From Streptomyces sp. NBC_00358 (lineage in GTDB: Bacteria; Actinomycetota; Actinomycetes; Streptomycetales; Streptomycetaceae): a DNA stretch of 64,000 nt. The notes beneath the pieces were generated by a model. That model did not search any database. It was not told the origin of the DNA and saw only the letters and a program-made list of their open reading frames with translations. The translations under genes were made by a program, and so were the position numbers. Below are positions 16,710 to 24,895 of this stretch, in pieces. The stretch is from contig NZ_CP107976.1 of NCBI RefSeq assembly GCF_036099295.1, forward strand, positions 868,001 to 932,000. The letters are read 5' to 3'. Numbering within the stretch: position 1 is the stretch's first letter; each line of letters begins with the position of its first letter.

Positions 16710-16716
16710 GAAAGGC

Positions 16717-17208
16717 GTGTATACGACGCGGGTCTCGCGGCGGGTGAACGCCTCGCGAGCGGACATCTACCGGGCGCTGCTGGACGCGACGGCTGTCGCG
16801 AAGTGGCGGATGCCGGCCGGAATGCGCAGCGAGGTGCACGAGTTCGACGCCCGCGAAGGTGGTGCGTTCCGGGTCTCGCTCACCTATGACGTGCCGAGCG
16901 GGACCGGCAAGTCGACGGCACGCACCGACACGTACCACGGCCGCTTCGTGGAACTCGTCCCGGACGAGCGGGTGGTCGAGGTGGTCGAGTTCGAGACGGA
17001 CGATCCCGCGCTCCGCGGCGAGATGACCATGAGGACCGAACTGACCGAGGCGGACGGCGGCACCGAGGTGGTCATCGTGCACGAGGGGGTGCCGGACGCC
17101 GTGCCCGCCGCCGACAACGAGACCGGCACGCGTATGGCACTGGACCATCTCGCCCGGCTGGTCGAACCGGGTCACGACGTCAACCCCGGCGGTTCTCAAC
17201 GGGGTTGA
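16717..17208 (+). CDS. SRPBCC (AHSA1-type) domain protein
   Basis: A 163-residue protein of the START/SRPBCC superfamily: a beta-strand start (YTTRVSRRVNASRADIYRAL), the W-rich turn VAKWRMP, then GGAFRVSLTYD, and a C-terminal helix (ALDHLARLVE). These make a deep hydrophobic pocket for ligand binding. The AHSA1-like subgroup in bacteria often acts beside ArsR regulators, but here it stands alone. GTG 16717 is chosen because TAGCCT is 7 nt upstream. The terminator at 17178-17210 overlaps the stop codon. Confidence 0.82.
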   Translation: MYTTRVSRRVNASRADIYRALLDATAVAKWRMPAGMRSEVHEFDAREGGAFRVSLTYDVPSGTGKSTARTDTYHGRFVELVPDERVVEVVEFETDDPALRGEMTMRTELTEADGGTEVVIVHEGVPDAVPAADNETGTRMALDHLARLVEPGHDVNPGGSQRG

Positions 17209-17210
17209 CG
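17178..17210 (+). terminator. Terminator overlapping a stop codon
   Basis: Perfect 11-bp stem (17178-17188 with 17200-17210), loop 11 nt; the right arm contains the TGA stop (17206-17208) of the SRPBCC gene. It is unusually early for a terminator but has no other evident role. Confidence 0.6.
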
Positions 17211-17278
17211 CGTGCGCTCGCTCCGGGGCTCAGGTCACCGTCCGCTGTCGGGACGGCCCCCGGCCCCGGTCGGGACCT

Positions 17279-18889
17279 TCACCTGCGTCCCGCAGGGTCG
17301 GACCTGCGCGCGCCGGGTGGCACCGGTCCGGTGCCGTCCCGCCAGGGCCGCCGGGCAGCGCGGTCGCTCGTGCGGCCGACGAGTCCGAACAGGAAGCCGG
17401 CCGGGATGGTGATCAGCCCGGGGGTCTGGAGCGGGAACCAGCGGACGTCGTGGTCGGGGAAGACCGCGAACGGGGTGCCCGACATCGCGGGCGATCCCGC
17501 GATCAGCAGTACGACGAGGGGAAGGGTCCCGTAGACGGTCCAGCGCACTCCGGTGGCCGAGTGGCCGGGCAGGAAGAGCGCGTACAGCAGGACCGGCGCG
17601 AGCACCGAGGCCGCGACGGTGAACGACAGCGAGATCAGCGTCAGTCTGCCGCGGTCTCCGAGGCCCGCCGACACGACGACGGCGGCGGCTCCGACGAGGA
17701 CGATCCCCAGCCGCGCCCGGCGGATCTCCCCGGCGGCCGAGCGGTGTCCGCTCCCGTGGGCGGGCCGGCCGGCGAAGTCGCGGGCGAGGCTGGAGGCGGC
17801 CGCCAGGGTGATGCCCGCGACGGCCGCGAGGGTGGTCGCGAAGACGGCACAGGCGACGACCGCGAACAGCATGCTGTGCCCGGCACCGCCGGAGACCGGG
17901 TCGAGCGCGCCCGTCACCATCAGCAGGGCGGTCGCTCCCCCGGGGTCTGCGGCCCGCACCGGGCCCCGGCCGATCAGGGCGCAGGCGCCCAGTCCCGCCA
18001 CCACCACCGCGGCGCACACCACCATGACGGGGCCGACCGCCCAGCCGACGGCGCGCCGTGCGGTGCGGGCCTTCCCGACCGGGTGCAGCCGCATGGTGAT
18101 GTGCGGCAGACAGGCGGCGCCGACCAGGAGGGTGGCCTCGAAACTGATCAGGTCGAGGCGCCCGGCGACGGAGTGGCCGAAGTGGAGTCCGGGGCGCAGA
18201 TAGGCGGCGCCCGCTCCGGAGTGGTCCCGGGCGGAGTCGAGGAGTGCCGGTGGTGACCATCCGAACCGGGCGAGGACGACCCCGGCGAGCAGCAGCATGG
18301 CGACGAGCGCCACACCGACCTTCAGGATCTGCACGTATCCGATCCCGCGCATCCCGCCGAACGCGGCGTAACAGACCATCAGCGCGCCTCCGGCGACCGT
18401 GCATCCGGCGAGCGCCGCGTCGGGAAGCCCGAGCATGGCCGCCATGATGCGTCCGGCGGTGGACAGTTGCACCAGCAGCAACGGGGTGAGGACGACGAGG
18501 GTGGCGACACCTGGAGCCCGGCGCGCGGAGGGGGTGTCGAGCTGGTCGGCGAGGAAGTCCCCGAGGGTGAACACACCCTTGCGGCGTAGGGGTTCCCCCA
18601 GGATCCGCAGGACCAGGAAGAGCGAGACGACGGTGGCACAGGCGAAGAGAACGCCGTCCGCGCCGTCCAGGGCGACGGCACCCGTGGTGCTGAGCAGGGT
18701 GGCGGCGGAGATGTAGTCGCCGGCGATGGCCAGTCCGCCGCCGACGGGACCGAAGGCCGCGCTGCCGCCCGCGTAGAAATGCTCGGGGTCGTCCAGGTCG
18801 GCCGCGGCCAGTCCGCACAGCAGCAGGGACACGGCGACGAAACCGAGGAAGACCACGACGGCGAACGACTGTCCGTCGCCGGCGCTCAA
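17279..18889 (-). CDS. Sodium/solute symporter (cation-acetate symporter-like)
   Basis: A 536-residue, 13-helix SSS-family transporter. Typical segments are GLAIAGDYISAATLLSTTG (sodium-binding region in the first core helix), the FTLGDFLADQ loop and GIGYVQILKVG. The pattern of the ActP/acetate-pyruvate branch is closest; it imports a small carboxylate with Na+. The start is TTG 18889, overlapping the stop of a possible 64-codon frame (18886-19080). ActP-like genes usually follow a small DUF485 gene; that partner is absent. The C-terminal tail is Pro/Arg-rich and poorly conserved. Confidence 0.85.
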   Translation of the reverse strand: MSAGDGQSFAVVVFLGFVAVSLLLCGLAAADLDDPEHFYAGGSAAFGPVGGGLAIAGDYISAATLLSTTGAVALDGADGVLFACATVVSLFLVLRILGEPLRRKGVFTLGDFLADQLDTPSARRAPGVATLVVLTPLLLVQLSTAGRIMAAMLGLPDAALAGCTVAGGALMVCYAAFGGMRGIGYVQILKVGVALVAMLLLAGVVLARFGWSPPALLDSARDHSGAGAAYLRPGLHFGHSVAGRLDLISFEATLLVGAACLPHITMRLHPVGKARTARRAVGWAVGPVMVVCAAVVVAGLGACALIGRGPVRAADPGGATALLMVTGALDPVSGGAGHSMLFAVVACAVFATTLAAVAGITLAAASSLARDFAGRPAHGSGHRSAAGEIRRARLGIVLVGAAAVVVSAGLGDRGRLTLISLSFTVAASVLAPVLLYALFLPGHSATGVRWTVYGTLPLVVLLIAGSPAMSGTPFAVFPDHDVRWFPLQTPGLITIPAGFLFGLVGRTSDRAARRPWRDGTGPVPPGARRSDPAGRR

Positions 18890-19080
18890 CGGTGGCGCTC
18901 CGCTGCCGCCGTGGCGTACGGGCGGGCCGTTGCGCCCGGAGCCGGGGACGAGGGCATCGACGGAGGTGCCGGGATCGAGGGAGGCGCGGGAGACGTGTGA
19001 GACGCGGGAGACATGCCGGGCATGGCATCAGCCGGGCGGTGCCGCGTACAGGGGCCGGTCCGTTCGGGAGGCGGGTGCAC
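18886..19080 (-). CDS. Possible small Pro-rich protein coupled to the symporter
   Basis: A 64-codon frame (ATG 19080) whose TGA overlaps the symporter TTG start in a TTGA arrangement. It is rich in Pro, Ala and Ser (SPAPPSIPAPPSMPSSPAP), with no membrane helix or known domain. The overlap and reasonable codon use suggest a coupled leader or small protein, but the composition could also arise by chance in high-GC DNA. Confidence 0.3.
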   Translation of the reverse strand: MHPPPERTGPCTRHRPADAMPGMSPASHTSPAPPSIPAPPSMPSSPAPGATARPYATAAAERHR

Positions 19081-19242
19081 AGCGGTCGTCGGGCACGCCT
19101 GTGCGGGGGCACAGATCCCGTGGTGGCGGGCGGACCGGGTTGGTCCATTGGAATGATTCAGCTGCGCCTCAGGGTGAACGAGGGGAGGGTGCGCCCCGCG
19201 GGGACGGCCGCCGGTCCCTCGCGGTCACTAGCGTGGCTCCCT
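19081..19242. other. Divergent upstream region of the symporter and ParA genes
   Basis: This 162-bp stretch probably holds the promoters for the possible 18886-19080 frame or symporter (leftward) and for the ParA-like gene (rightward; TAGCGT at 19229-19234 is 8 nt before GTG 19243). No operator palindrome stands out. Confidence 0.4.
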
Positions 19243-19878
19243 GTGTCGATGAGCTATGCCTTTGTGAACCTGAAACCCGGAGTGGGCAAGACGACGAGCG
19301 CGGTGTGGTTGGCTCACGCACTGCACGAGTCGGGCCTCTCACCGCTGCTGGTGGACAGTGACCCCGCGTCCTCGGCGCTGCGGTGGAGCGAGCTGGCGGG
19401 GGGCTTCCCCTTCCCCGTGTTCTCCCTTCCGGTGGGCGACGTGCACCGGCGCGTGAACGACTTCCTCGGGGACCGGCGGGCCGTGGTGTTCGACGCCCCG
19501 CAGATGGAGGACCACGCCCATATCGCCCGGAGCGTCATGCGGTACGCGAGCGAATGGATCGTGCCGGTGACCCCGTCCCCCATCGAACTGGACCGCATGG
19601 CACCCATCGGCGGCGAGATGGGCGACGTGCAGTCCCTGCGGGCCCGGCCCGCCCGCTCCGCCGTGCTGCTGAACCGTACGAACCGCCCCGACGCCACGCG
19701 CACCGGTCCCGACGCCGACGCCCGCGAAGCGCTCACCGAGCGGGGCTTCGACGTGTTGTCCACCCACATTCCACGACTCGACCTGTACTCCCAGTCGTTC
19801 GGCAGTCCCGTCGAGGTCAAGGGATCGGCGTACATGGATCTCGCGGACGAGCTCATCAAACGTCAGGACACGATGTGA
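19243..19878 (+). CDS. ParA/MinD-type ATPase, chromosomal orphan
   Basis: A 211-residue deviant-Walker ATPase. The P-loop KPGVGKTT keeps the signature lysine of the ParA family (KGGVGKTT in the consensus); LLVDSDPASS is the switch I equivalent and VVFDAPQMED the Walker B region. Such ATPases bind DNA or membranes when ATP-bound and position plasmids, chromosomes or protein clusters with a small partner. A small gene overlaps its end (GTGA, 19875-19878), a likely partner. The GTG 19243 start is preferred because TAGCGT lies 8 nt upstream; ATG 19249 is the alternative. It is not next to oriC or to a parB gene. Confidence 0.85.
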   Translation: MSMSYAFVNLKPGVGKTTSAVWLAHALHESGLSPLLVDSDPASSALRWSELAGGFPFPVFSLPVGDVHRRVNDFLGDRRAVVFDAPQMEDHAHIARSVMRYASEWIVPVTPSPIELDRMAPIGGEMGDVQSLRARPARSAVLLNRTNRPDATRTGPDADAREALTERGFDVLSTHIPRLDLYSQSFGSPVEVKGSAYMDLADELIKRQDTM

Positions 19879-20099
19879 ACCAGCGCAAGGACACCTACCG
19901 AGCCGCCCTGCAGCGCGAACCGGACGCCGCCGCGCCGCGCCACGCGAAGGTCGCGCGGCTGCACACGCGCTATGTCCGTGTGACGATCGAGCTCGACCCC
20001 GCGCTGCCGCGCGAACTGTCCCGATGGGTGGGACCGCCGGTGTCCGCGCTGCTGCGCGCCGGCGCCACCGTGCTGCGCCCGCTGACAGGCACTCCGTAG
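19875..20099 (+). CDS. Small partner protein of the ParA-like ATPase
   Basis: A 74-residue protein starting at GTG 19875, inside the ParA stop codon overlap (GTGA), so the two are almost certainly co-translated. The N-terminal 25 residues are highly basic (VNQRKDTYRAALQREP, then RHAKVARLHTRYVRV) and the rest is a likely strand-helix segment (TIELDPALPRELSRWV). It has no recognisable family, but a basic N-terminus next to a ParA ATPase fits the activator/DNA-binding peptide role of small ParB- or ParG-like partners. That role is inferred, not shown. Confidence 0.7.
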   Translation: MNQRKDTYRAALQREPDAAAPRHAKVARLHTRYVRVTIELDPALPRELSRWVGPPVSALLRAGATVLRPLTGTP

Positions 20100-20129
20100 A
20101 CGCGGTGCCCGTGCCCGCGGGCCGAAAGG

Positions 20130-20390
20130 TCAGGTCTCCATCGGGTGGCCGCCGTCGCCTTCGACGACGACCCGGTCGACGCCCGGCTCGTCGGCCCGCT
20201 CGACCATCGTCAGGTCGATCTCCCCGTCACCGGTGGTGTCGAACTGGTAGAGATCGGCCTTGCCGTCACCCGTGGTGTCGGTCATCCAGATGTCGGTCTT
20301 CCCGTCGCCGTTGGTGTCGGCGCTGAGGACGACGTGATGCTCGTCCCCCTGGGTCTCGATCACTTCGTCCGTGCCGTCATTGGTCTCCAT
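20130..20390 (-). CDS. Small acidic protein with EF-hand-like repeats
   Basis: An 86-residue, strongly acidic protein. Three Asp-rich loops repeat with near-identical spacing: DTNGDGKTDIW, DTTGDGKADLY and DTTGDGEIDL. They resemble calcium-binding DxDxDG loops of dockerin or thrombospondin type. ATG 20390 starts the protein before the repeats; a longer in-frame start at 20426 is possible but adds no domain. No signal peptide is visible, so it may be cytoplasmic. It is convergent with the ParA pair. The function is unknown. Confidence 0.7.
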   Translation of the reverse strand: METNDGTDEVIETQGDEHHVVLSADTNGDGKTDIWMTDTTGDGKADLYQFDTTGDGEIDLTMVERADEPGVDRVVVEGDGGHPMET

Positions 20391-20433
20391 GACGGCCGGT
20401 TGCCCCGGCCGCCCCGTCCAAAACAAGACCCGC

Positions 20434-21273
20434 TCAGGCCAGGAACCGCCTCAGCACACGGTCGAGTTCGGCCGGCTGTTCCGTGGGCAGGGAGTGGTGG
20501 GAGGCGTTCGGAAGGAGGTCGACAGTGGCTCCGGGCATGAGCCGGCGGGCCCGCGGGGCCACCTTGCGCGCGTTGTGGGCGCGGCTCCTCGCGGCCAGGA
20601 GGACCAGCGTCGGAACGGCGCAGATCCTCAGCTCGTCCGCCTTCGGGCGCCGCATGCGGACGACCTTCGACCGGCGGGCCTGCGCGGTGCTGCCGAGGAA
20701 CGCCCGCCAGGCGGGATTCTCCGGAGTACGGCCCGTCTCCCACCGGTGGAAGGCCTCCACGCGTCCGGCGGTGGGTCTGATCAACACCGGCAGGGCGCGC
20801 AGAAGGTAGGCGGGGCTCATGCCGGCGAAGCAGTCGGTGGGATCCAGCAACGCGAGGCGGGTGATCCGGTGCGGTGCGCGCAGCGCGTAGTTGAGGGCGA
20901 TCCAGGCGCCGTAGGAGTGGCCGCACAGGTGCGCGGCGTCGAGCCGCAGCGCGTCGAAGAGCGTGTCGAGCCAGGCCACGAGGTCGTCGGCGCCGCGCAG
21001 GGGCGCCCCGTCGTGCACGCTGCGGCCGATGTCGCCCATGAGGTCGGGGGCGTACACCCGGTGTGCGGCGGCCAGGGCACCCACGTTCGCGAACCACACC
21101 ACGGAGGTCGCCCCGCCGCCGGGCAGCAGCACCAGCGGGGTGCCGTTCTTCGGACCGGTGACGTGGACCCGGGTGGTGCCGTAGGCGGAGGGCACGTCGA
21201 CGGTGTCGACCTCCCCGGGCCACTGCCGCAGGACGCTGTCGTACGCCGAGAGGAACGCCGTCCCGCCACCCAT
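20434..21273 (-). CDS. Alpha/beta-fold hydrolase
   Basis: A 279-residue serine hydrolase: the oxyanion hole is in LLPGGGATSVVWF, the nucleophile elbow GHSYGAWI carries the catalytic Ser, and the acid/His pair lies near the C-terminus (LPNASHHSLPTEQP). It matches the lipase/epoxide-hydrolase-like style of Streptomyces MarR-linked hydrolases. It is divergent from a MarR gene at 21345 with a palindrome between, so it is probably induced by the regulator's ligand. No substrate can be assigned. Confidence 0.85.
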   Translation of the reverse strand: MGGGTAFLSAYDSVLRQWPGEVDTVDVPSAYGTTRVHVTGPKNGTPLVLLPGGGATSVVWFANVGALAAAHRVYAPDLMGDIGRSVHDGAPLRGADDLVAWLDTLFDALRLDAAHLCGHSYGAWIALNYALRAPHRITRLALLDPTDCFAGMSPAYLLRALPVLIRPTAGRVEAFHRWETGRTPENPAWRAFLGSTAQARRSKVVRMRRPKADELRICAVPTLVLLAARSRAHNARKVAPRARRLMPGATVDLLPNASHHSLPTEQPAELDRVLRRFLA

Positions 21274-21307
21274 GATCGCCGCCTCGTGATTACTCGACCA
21301 ACGATAG

Positions 21308-21322
21308 TCTCGATGAACGAGA
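21308..21322. promoter_or_regulatory. MarR-type operator between hydrolase and MarR genes
   Basis: TCTCG ATGAA CGAGA, a 5-bp inverted repeat, sits inside a longer AT-rich stretch (21296-21330) with partly matching flanks. It is in the divergent region and close to GTG 21345, as expected for a MarR self-operator. Confidence 0.5.
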
Positions 21323-21344
21323 TAATATCCCCGGGAGGGACAAC

Positions 21345-21869
21345 GTGGACGACCCTGGCAGGGATGACCATGGCGGAAACGACCGTGGCGTGGACGACCG
21401 GGACCCGGACCTGCAACTGGTCCATCTGCTGCGGGCCGTCACGGTGGAACTGGATCTCTTCGCCGCCGAGTTCGCCGGCCTCCACGGTCTGCATCCCACC
21501 GATGTGCGCGCCCTGATCCACCTGCTGGACGCCGGGCGGGCCGGCACGCCCGCGACCCCTGGATGGCTCGGGGCCCGGCTGGGGGTGAACTCGGCGTCGA
21601 CCACCGCCCTGATCGACCGGCTGGAGCGGCTGGAGCTCGTCCGCAGAGGACGGGACACCCGCGACCGCCGACGGGTCCTGCTCACCGTCACGGACCGCGC
21701 CGTCTCCCTGGGCTGGTCGTTCTTCGGGCCGCTGATCGACGAGATGGTCGCCTCGACGCGCACCTTCGACGAGCGGGATCTGGCCACGGTGCGTCGTTTC
21801 CTGCTCGCCATGCGCGACGTCGCCGTCGCCGGGCGGAGAAGCCAACGGGACGCCTCCGGCGGAGGGTGA
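21345..21869 (+). CDS. MarR family transcriptional regulator
   Basis: A 174-residue winged-helix regulator: a helical dimerisation N-terminus (LVHLLRAVTVELDLFAAEF), the wing/recognition region LGARLGVNSASTTALIDRLE, then VRRGRDTRDRRRVLLTVT, the classic MarR DxRxR wing. The N-terminal 20 residues are acidic and look disordered. GTG 21345 is the start; the region upstream lacks a strong Shine-Dalgarno. Divergent from the hydrolase, it probably controls that gene and itself, with a phenolic or other small ligand releasing it. Confidence 0.85.
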   Translation: MDDPGRDDHGGNDRGVDDRDPDLQLVHLLRAVTVELDLFAAEFAGLHGLHPTDVRALIHLLDAGRAGTPATPGWLGARLGVNSASTTALIDRLERLELVRRGRDTRDRRRVLLTVTDRAVSLGWSFFGPLIDEMVASTRTFDERDLATVRRFLLAMRDVAVAGRRSQRDASGGG

Positions 21870-21981
21870 AGGCCCGCGGGGTGCCCGCCGGGCCGGTCCC
21901 GCGTCCGGGCCACGCGCGCACGCAGGGCCCCACCACCCCGGCCACCGGCCCCTGCCTCACCCGTAGGGCAGGATGGGTGTC

Positions 21982-22515
21982 ATGACCGAGATCCGCACCC
22001 CCCGCCTCCTCCTCCGCCGCTGGTACGACCACGACCTCGCCCCCATGGCGGACATCAACGCGGACCCCGAGGTCATGCGCTGGATCGACGACGGGTCGGT
22101 CCTCGACCTGGACGCCACGGCCGAGGCGATCGAGCGGTGGGAGGACGAATGGGACGAGGAGGGCTTCGGCATCTTCGCCGTCGAGCTGCTCGCCTCGGGC
22201 GAGCTGGCCGGCTTCGCGGGACTGTCCGTACCCGAGTACCTGCCCGAGGTGCTGCCCGCCGTGGCCATCAGCTGGCGGCTGGGATCGTCGTTCTGGGGCC
22301 AGGGCTACGCGTCCGAAGCCGCCCACGCCACACTGGAGTTCGCGCTCCAGGACCGCGGCCTCGACCGCGTCATCAGCATCGACCGGCCGGGCAACGAAGC
22401 CTCGGAGAACGTCGTCCGCAAGCTCGGCATGAAGCCGGAGAGCGAGACGGCGCACCCGCTGTACGGCTTCCCACTGAGCGTGCACGCCATCGACCTCACC
22501 GAATTCGAGGCGTGA
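21982..22515 (+). CDS. GNAT family N-acetyltransferase
   Basis: A 177-residue acetyltransferase of the RimJ-like group: it opens with TEIRTPRLLLRRW, and its acetyl-CoA loop is LGSSFWGQGYASEA. The RimJ/RimL-type proteins acetylate N-terminal amines of ribosomal proteins, but many relatives act on antibiotics or metabolites. ATG 21982 is preferred: CAGGAT is 7 nt upstream, which would make the message leaderless. An in-frame ATG at 21973 is possible. It converges on the small membrane protein gene downstream. Confidence 0.85.
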   Translation: MTEIRTPRLLLRRWYDHDLAPMADINADPEVMRWIDDGSVLDLDATAEAIERWEDEWDEEGFGIFAVELLASGELAGFAGLSVPEYLPEVLPAVAISWRLGSSFWGQGYASEAAHATLEFALQDRGLDRVISIDRPGNEASENVVRKLGMKPESETAHPLYGFPLSVHAIDLTEFEA

Positions 22516-22553
22516 CCCCTCTTCTCATGACCGTCGGCACGCTTCGGTGACCC

Positions 22554-22985
22554 TCAGCGCGCCCCGGTCGAGCCGGCCGTCGCGCCCTCCGGACCCGTGG
22601 GCCGGCCGGGCGCGGTGCGGCGAAGGGTCTCGGCCACCGCCGTGTTGGCGACCACGACGATCGCCATGACCACGGCGGCGAGGGGATGCCCCACTCCGTA
22701 CACGGCCGCCGCGCCACCGCCCAGCACCACCGCCTTGACGAGGAGCACGAGGGGCAGCCCGGGCCGCAGCCGTGCCTTCGGCGCCGCGAACAGCGCCCAG
22801 AGCGCGATCGCCACCAGAGGCACCCCCACGCCGAGCAAGAAGTGGGGCAACCAGCCGTGGCCGGTGCTGAACCCCCACCAGCTCAGACAGGCCAGCGCGG
22901 CCAACTCCACGACGAAGGCCAGGAGTTCGTTGGCCGTGAACCACGGCCGCTCGGCGAACAGGGCTGTGCCGGGGTCCGTTGACAT
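22554..22985 (-). CDS. YrdB-like (DUF2568) membrane protein
   Basis: A 143-residue membrane protein with four predicted helices, containing ALACLSWWGFS, HFLLGVGVPLVAIALWALF, then LVLLVKAVVLGGGAAAVYG and AVVMAIVVVANTAVAETL. This matches the small YrdB family of unknown function. GAGAGGA lies just before ATG 22985. It is convergent with the GNAT gene. No operon partner is visible on the left side. Confidence 0.8.
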   Translation of the reverse strand: MSTDPGTALFAERPWFTANELLAFVVELAALACLSWWGFSTGHGWLPHFLLGVGVPLVAIALWALFAAPKARLRPGLPLVLLVKAVVLGGGAAAVYGVGHPLAAVVMAIVVVANTAVAETLRRTAPGRPTGPEGATAGSTGAR

Positions 22986-23223
22986 GACGTCCTCTCGCTG
23001 CGCCAGGACGCCCAGCATGACAGGGCGGGACCACGCGACGGGCCTGTTCACCGAACCCGTGGCCAGAGCCTCTTCGAAGGCCGGTGAAAACCTCCGCGAA
23101 CCACCGCCCCCGGGAACAGAGTTGCGTGTCTGAACTGTTCAGGGCGATGGCATGGTCGGTGCGCGGCCGGCCGGGGCATGACCGGCCAGGGAATCTCCGA
23201 GCGAGGAAGAGCGGTGATCGCGG

Positions 23224-24141
23224 ATGAAGGCGGTGCGGTTCCACGAGTACGGCGGGATCGACGTGCTGCGGGTGGAGGAAGTGGAGCGGCCGGCACCGGG
23301 CCCCGGGCAGGTGCTGGTCGAGGTCCGCGCGGCCGGGATCCAGCCCGGCGAGACGATGATCCGCGAGGGCGCGCGGCACGGACGCTGGCCGGCGGCCTTC
23401 CCCTCCGGACAGGGCAGCGATCTGGCGGGCGTGGTGGTGGACGTCGGTCCCGAGGTGCGCGGCTTCGCGGTGGGCGACGAGGTCCTGGGATTCACCCATG
23501 ACAGGGCGAGCCACGCGGAGTTCGTCGTGGTCGACGACGTGAGGCTGACCTCCCGCCCGGACGGGCTTCCCTGGGACGTGGCCGGGTCGTTGTACGTGGC
23601 CGGTACGACCGCGTACGCCACCGTGTTCGCGGTCGACCCCGGACCGGCCGACACGGTCGTCGTGTCCGGTGCGGCGGGTGGCGTCGGTTCCCTGGCCGTG
23701 CAGCTCGCACGGCGGCGCGGTGCCACCGTGGTCGGGCTGGCGAGCGAGCGGAACCACGCTTGGCTGAGGGATCGCGGTGTCGTCCCGGTCGTGTACGGGG
23801 AGGGCGTGGCCGAACGGATCCGGCAGGCCTCGGGCGGGAACGTCGACGCGTTCATCGACACGTTCGGCGACGGTTACGTGGAACTGGCGGTGGAGCTCGG
23901 CGTGCGGCCCGAGCGGATCAACACGATCCGCGACTGGCAGGCCGCGGCCAAGATCGGCGCGCGGACCTACGGAGAGGGCTCGGCGGCGTGCGCGGTCGTG
24001 ATCGGCGAGCTGGCCCGGCTCGCCGCGCGCGGGGAGCTGGAGGTGCCGATCGCCCGCGTCTATCCGCTGGAGCGCGTCCGGGACGCGTTCCGCGAGCTGG
24101 AACGGCGACAGACACACGGCAAGATCGTGCTGCGGCCCTGA
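23224..24141 (+). CDS. NADP-dependent quinone oxidoreductase / zinc-less alcohol-dehydrogenase family
   Basis: A 305-residue MDR-family enzyme. An N-terminal GroES-like domain (MKAVRFHEYGGIDVLRVEEV) is followed by the Rossmann motif in VSGAAGGVGSLAVQLARRRGA. There are no zinc ligands in the catalytic loop, so this is the quinone-oxidoreductase/enoyl-reductase branch, reducing alpha-beta double bonds or quinones with NADPH. It converges with a TetR gene that is divergent from an SDR gene, so it may be a detoxifying enzyme under the same or separate control. Confidence 0.85.
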   Translation: MKAVRFHEYGGIDVLRVEEVERPAPGPGQVLVEVRAAGIQPGETMIREGARHGRWPAAFPSGQGSDLAGVVVDVGPEVRGFAVGDEVLGFTHDRASHAEFVVVDDVRLTSRPDGLPWDVAGSLYVAGTTAYATVFAVDPGPADTVVVSGAAGGVGSLAVQLARRRGATVVGLASERNHAWLRDRGVVPVVYGEGVAERIRQASGGNVDAFIDTFGDGYVELAVELGVRPERINTIRDWQAAAKIGARTYGEGSAACAVVIGELARLAARGELEVPIARVYPLERVRDAFRELERRQTHGKIVLRP

Positions 24142-24198
24142 CTTCCGGTCTCGAACACCGGACGCCAGGGCCGAGTTCGAGCCGCCCCGCGACCGGCG

Positions 24199-24798
24199 TC
24201 ACCCGTCCGCGGTCACTGCCTTGAGACCGGCGAACGACTGTCCGATGAACTCGGACAGTTCCCTGTCGTCGGTCCGATCGACCCAGAGCCGGAACGCGAT
24301 CTTGAAGATCGCGATGCCCACCTCCGCGGCGAGACCCGCGGAGGCGTCGTCGACACCGCGCTGCCGCAGCGCCCCGGCCAGCGCGGTGGACAGCGAGGCC
24401 AGTTTGATCAACTCGCGTTCCTGCAGTTCGGTGTTGGCGTCGATGACCGACTGCCGCCTGCGGGCGTGCTCCTGGCGTTCTTGCAGCACGGCCGCGGCAG
24501 CCCCGAGGGCGGCCGCCACGGCGTCCAGGGCAGTGAAGGACTCGGGAGCACCGGCGACAGCGCCCACGAGCGCCTCCTGCAGGAGGCTCGATCCCGCGAA
24601 CAGCACTTCGCGCTTGTCCGCGTAGTGCCGGAAGAACGTCCGCTCCGTCAGCCCCGCCCGTTCGGCGATCTCCGCCACCGAGGTGCGCTCGAAGCCGCGC
24701 TCGACGTAGAGCTCCAGTGCCGCCCGTTCGAGGCGTCCGCGCGCGTCCGGCTGCCATCGACCCATGTCCGCATCGTACTCGATGACAGTCCCTGACAT
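24199..24798 (-). CDS. TetR/AcrR family transcriptional regulator
   Basis: A 199-residue regulator with an N-terminal HTH at about residues 20-65 (RLERAALELYVERGFERTSV, then EIAERAGLTERTFFRHY); FFRHYADKRE is the recognition helix end. ATG 24798 lies inside a palindromic operator (24778-24802), so the protein would shut off its own translation-start region. Divergent from an SDR gene (24896) with a second copy of the operator in between, it is probably the repressor of that gene. Confidence 0.88.
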   Translation of the reverse strand: MSGTVIEYDADMGRWQPDARGRLERAALELYVERGFERTSVAEIAERAGLTERTFFRHYADKREVLFAGSSLLQEALVGAVAGAPESFTALDAVAAALGAAAAVLQERQEHARRRQSVIDANTELQERELIKLASLSTALAGALRQRGVDDASAGLAAEVGIAIFKIAFRLWVDRTDDRELSEFIGQSFAGLKAVTADG

Positions 24799-24831
24799 CG
24801 AGTGCTACGGTTGATGACAGTGACTGACATC
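24778..24831. promoter_or_regulatory. Paired TetR operators with GATGACAG half-sites
   Basis: A 25-bp palindrome (24778-24802: CTCGATG a CAG tcc CTG a CATCGAG) overlaps the regulator's start codon, and a related 19-bp one (24813-24831: GATG a CAGT g ACTG a CATC) lies before the SDR gene. Shared half-site GATGaCAG supports one repressor binding both. Confidence 0.7.
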
Positions 24832-24895
24832 GCTCGGTCGCCACCCTCACGCCCTCCGGCGCGCGGGGTGATCACCCAACGCTGGAGGCTTTCTC

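Noticed and set aside
18892..19242. A longer N-terminus for the ParA-like protein.
   Set aside because: Arg/Gly-rich shadow sequence without homology, and the ATPase strand starts right after GTG 19243.
24150..24181. CTCGAAC/GTTCGAG inverted repeat between the reductase and TetR genes.
   Set aside because: A 7-bp stem with an 18-nt loop is not strong enough to claim.
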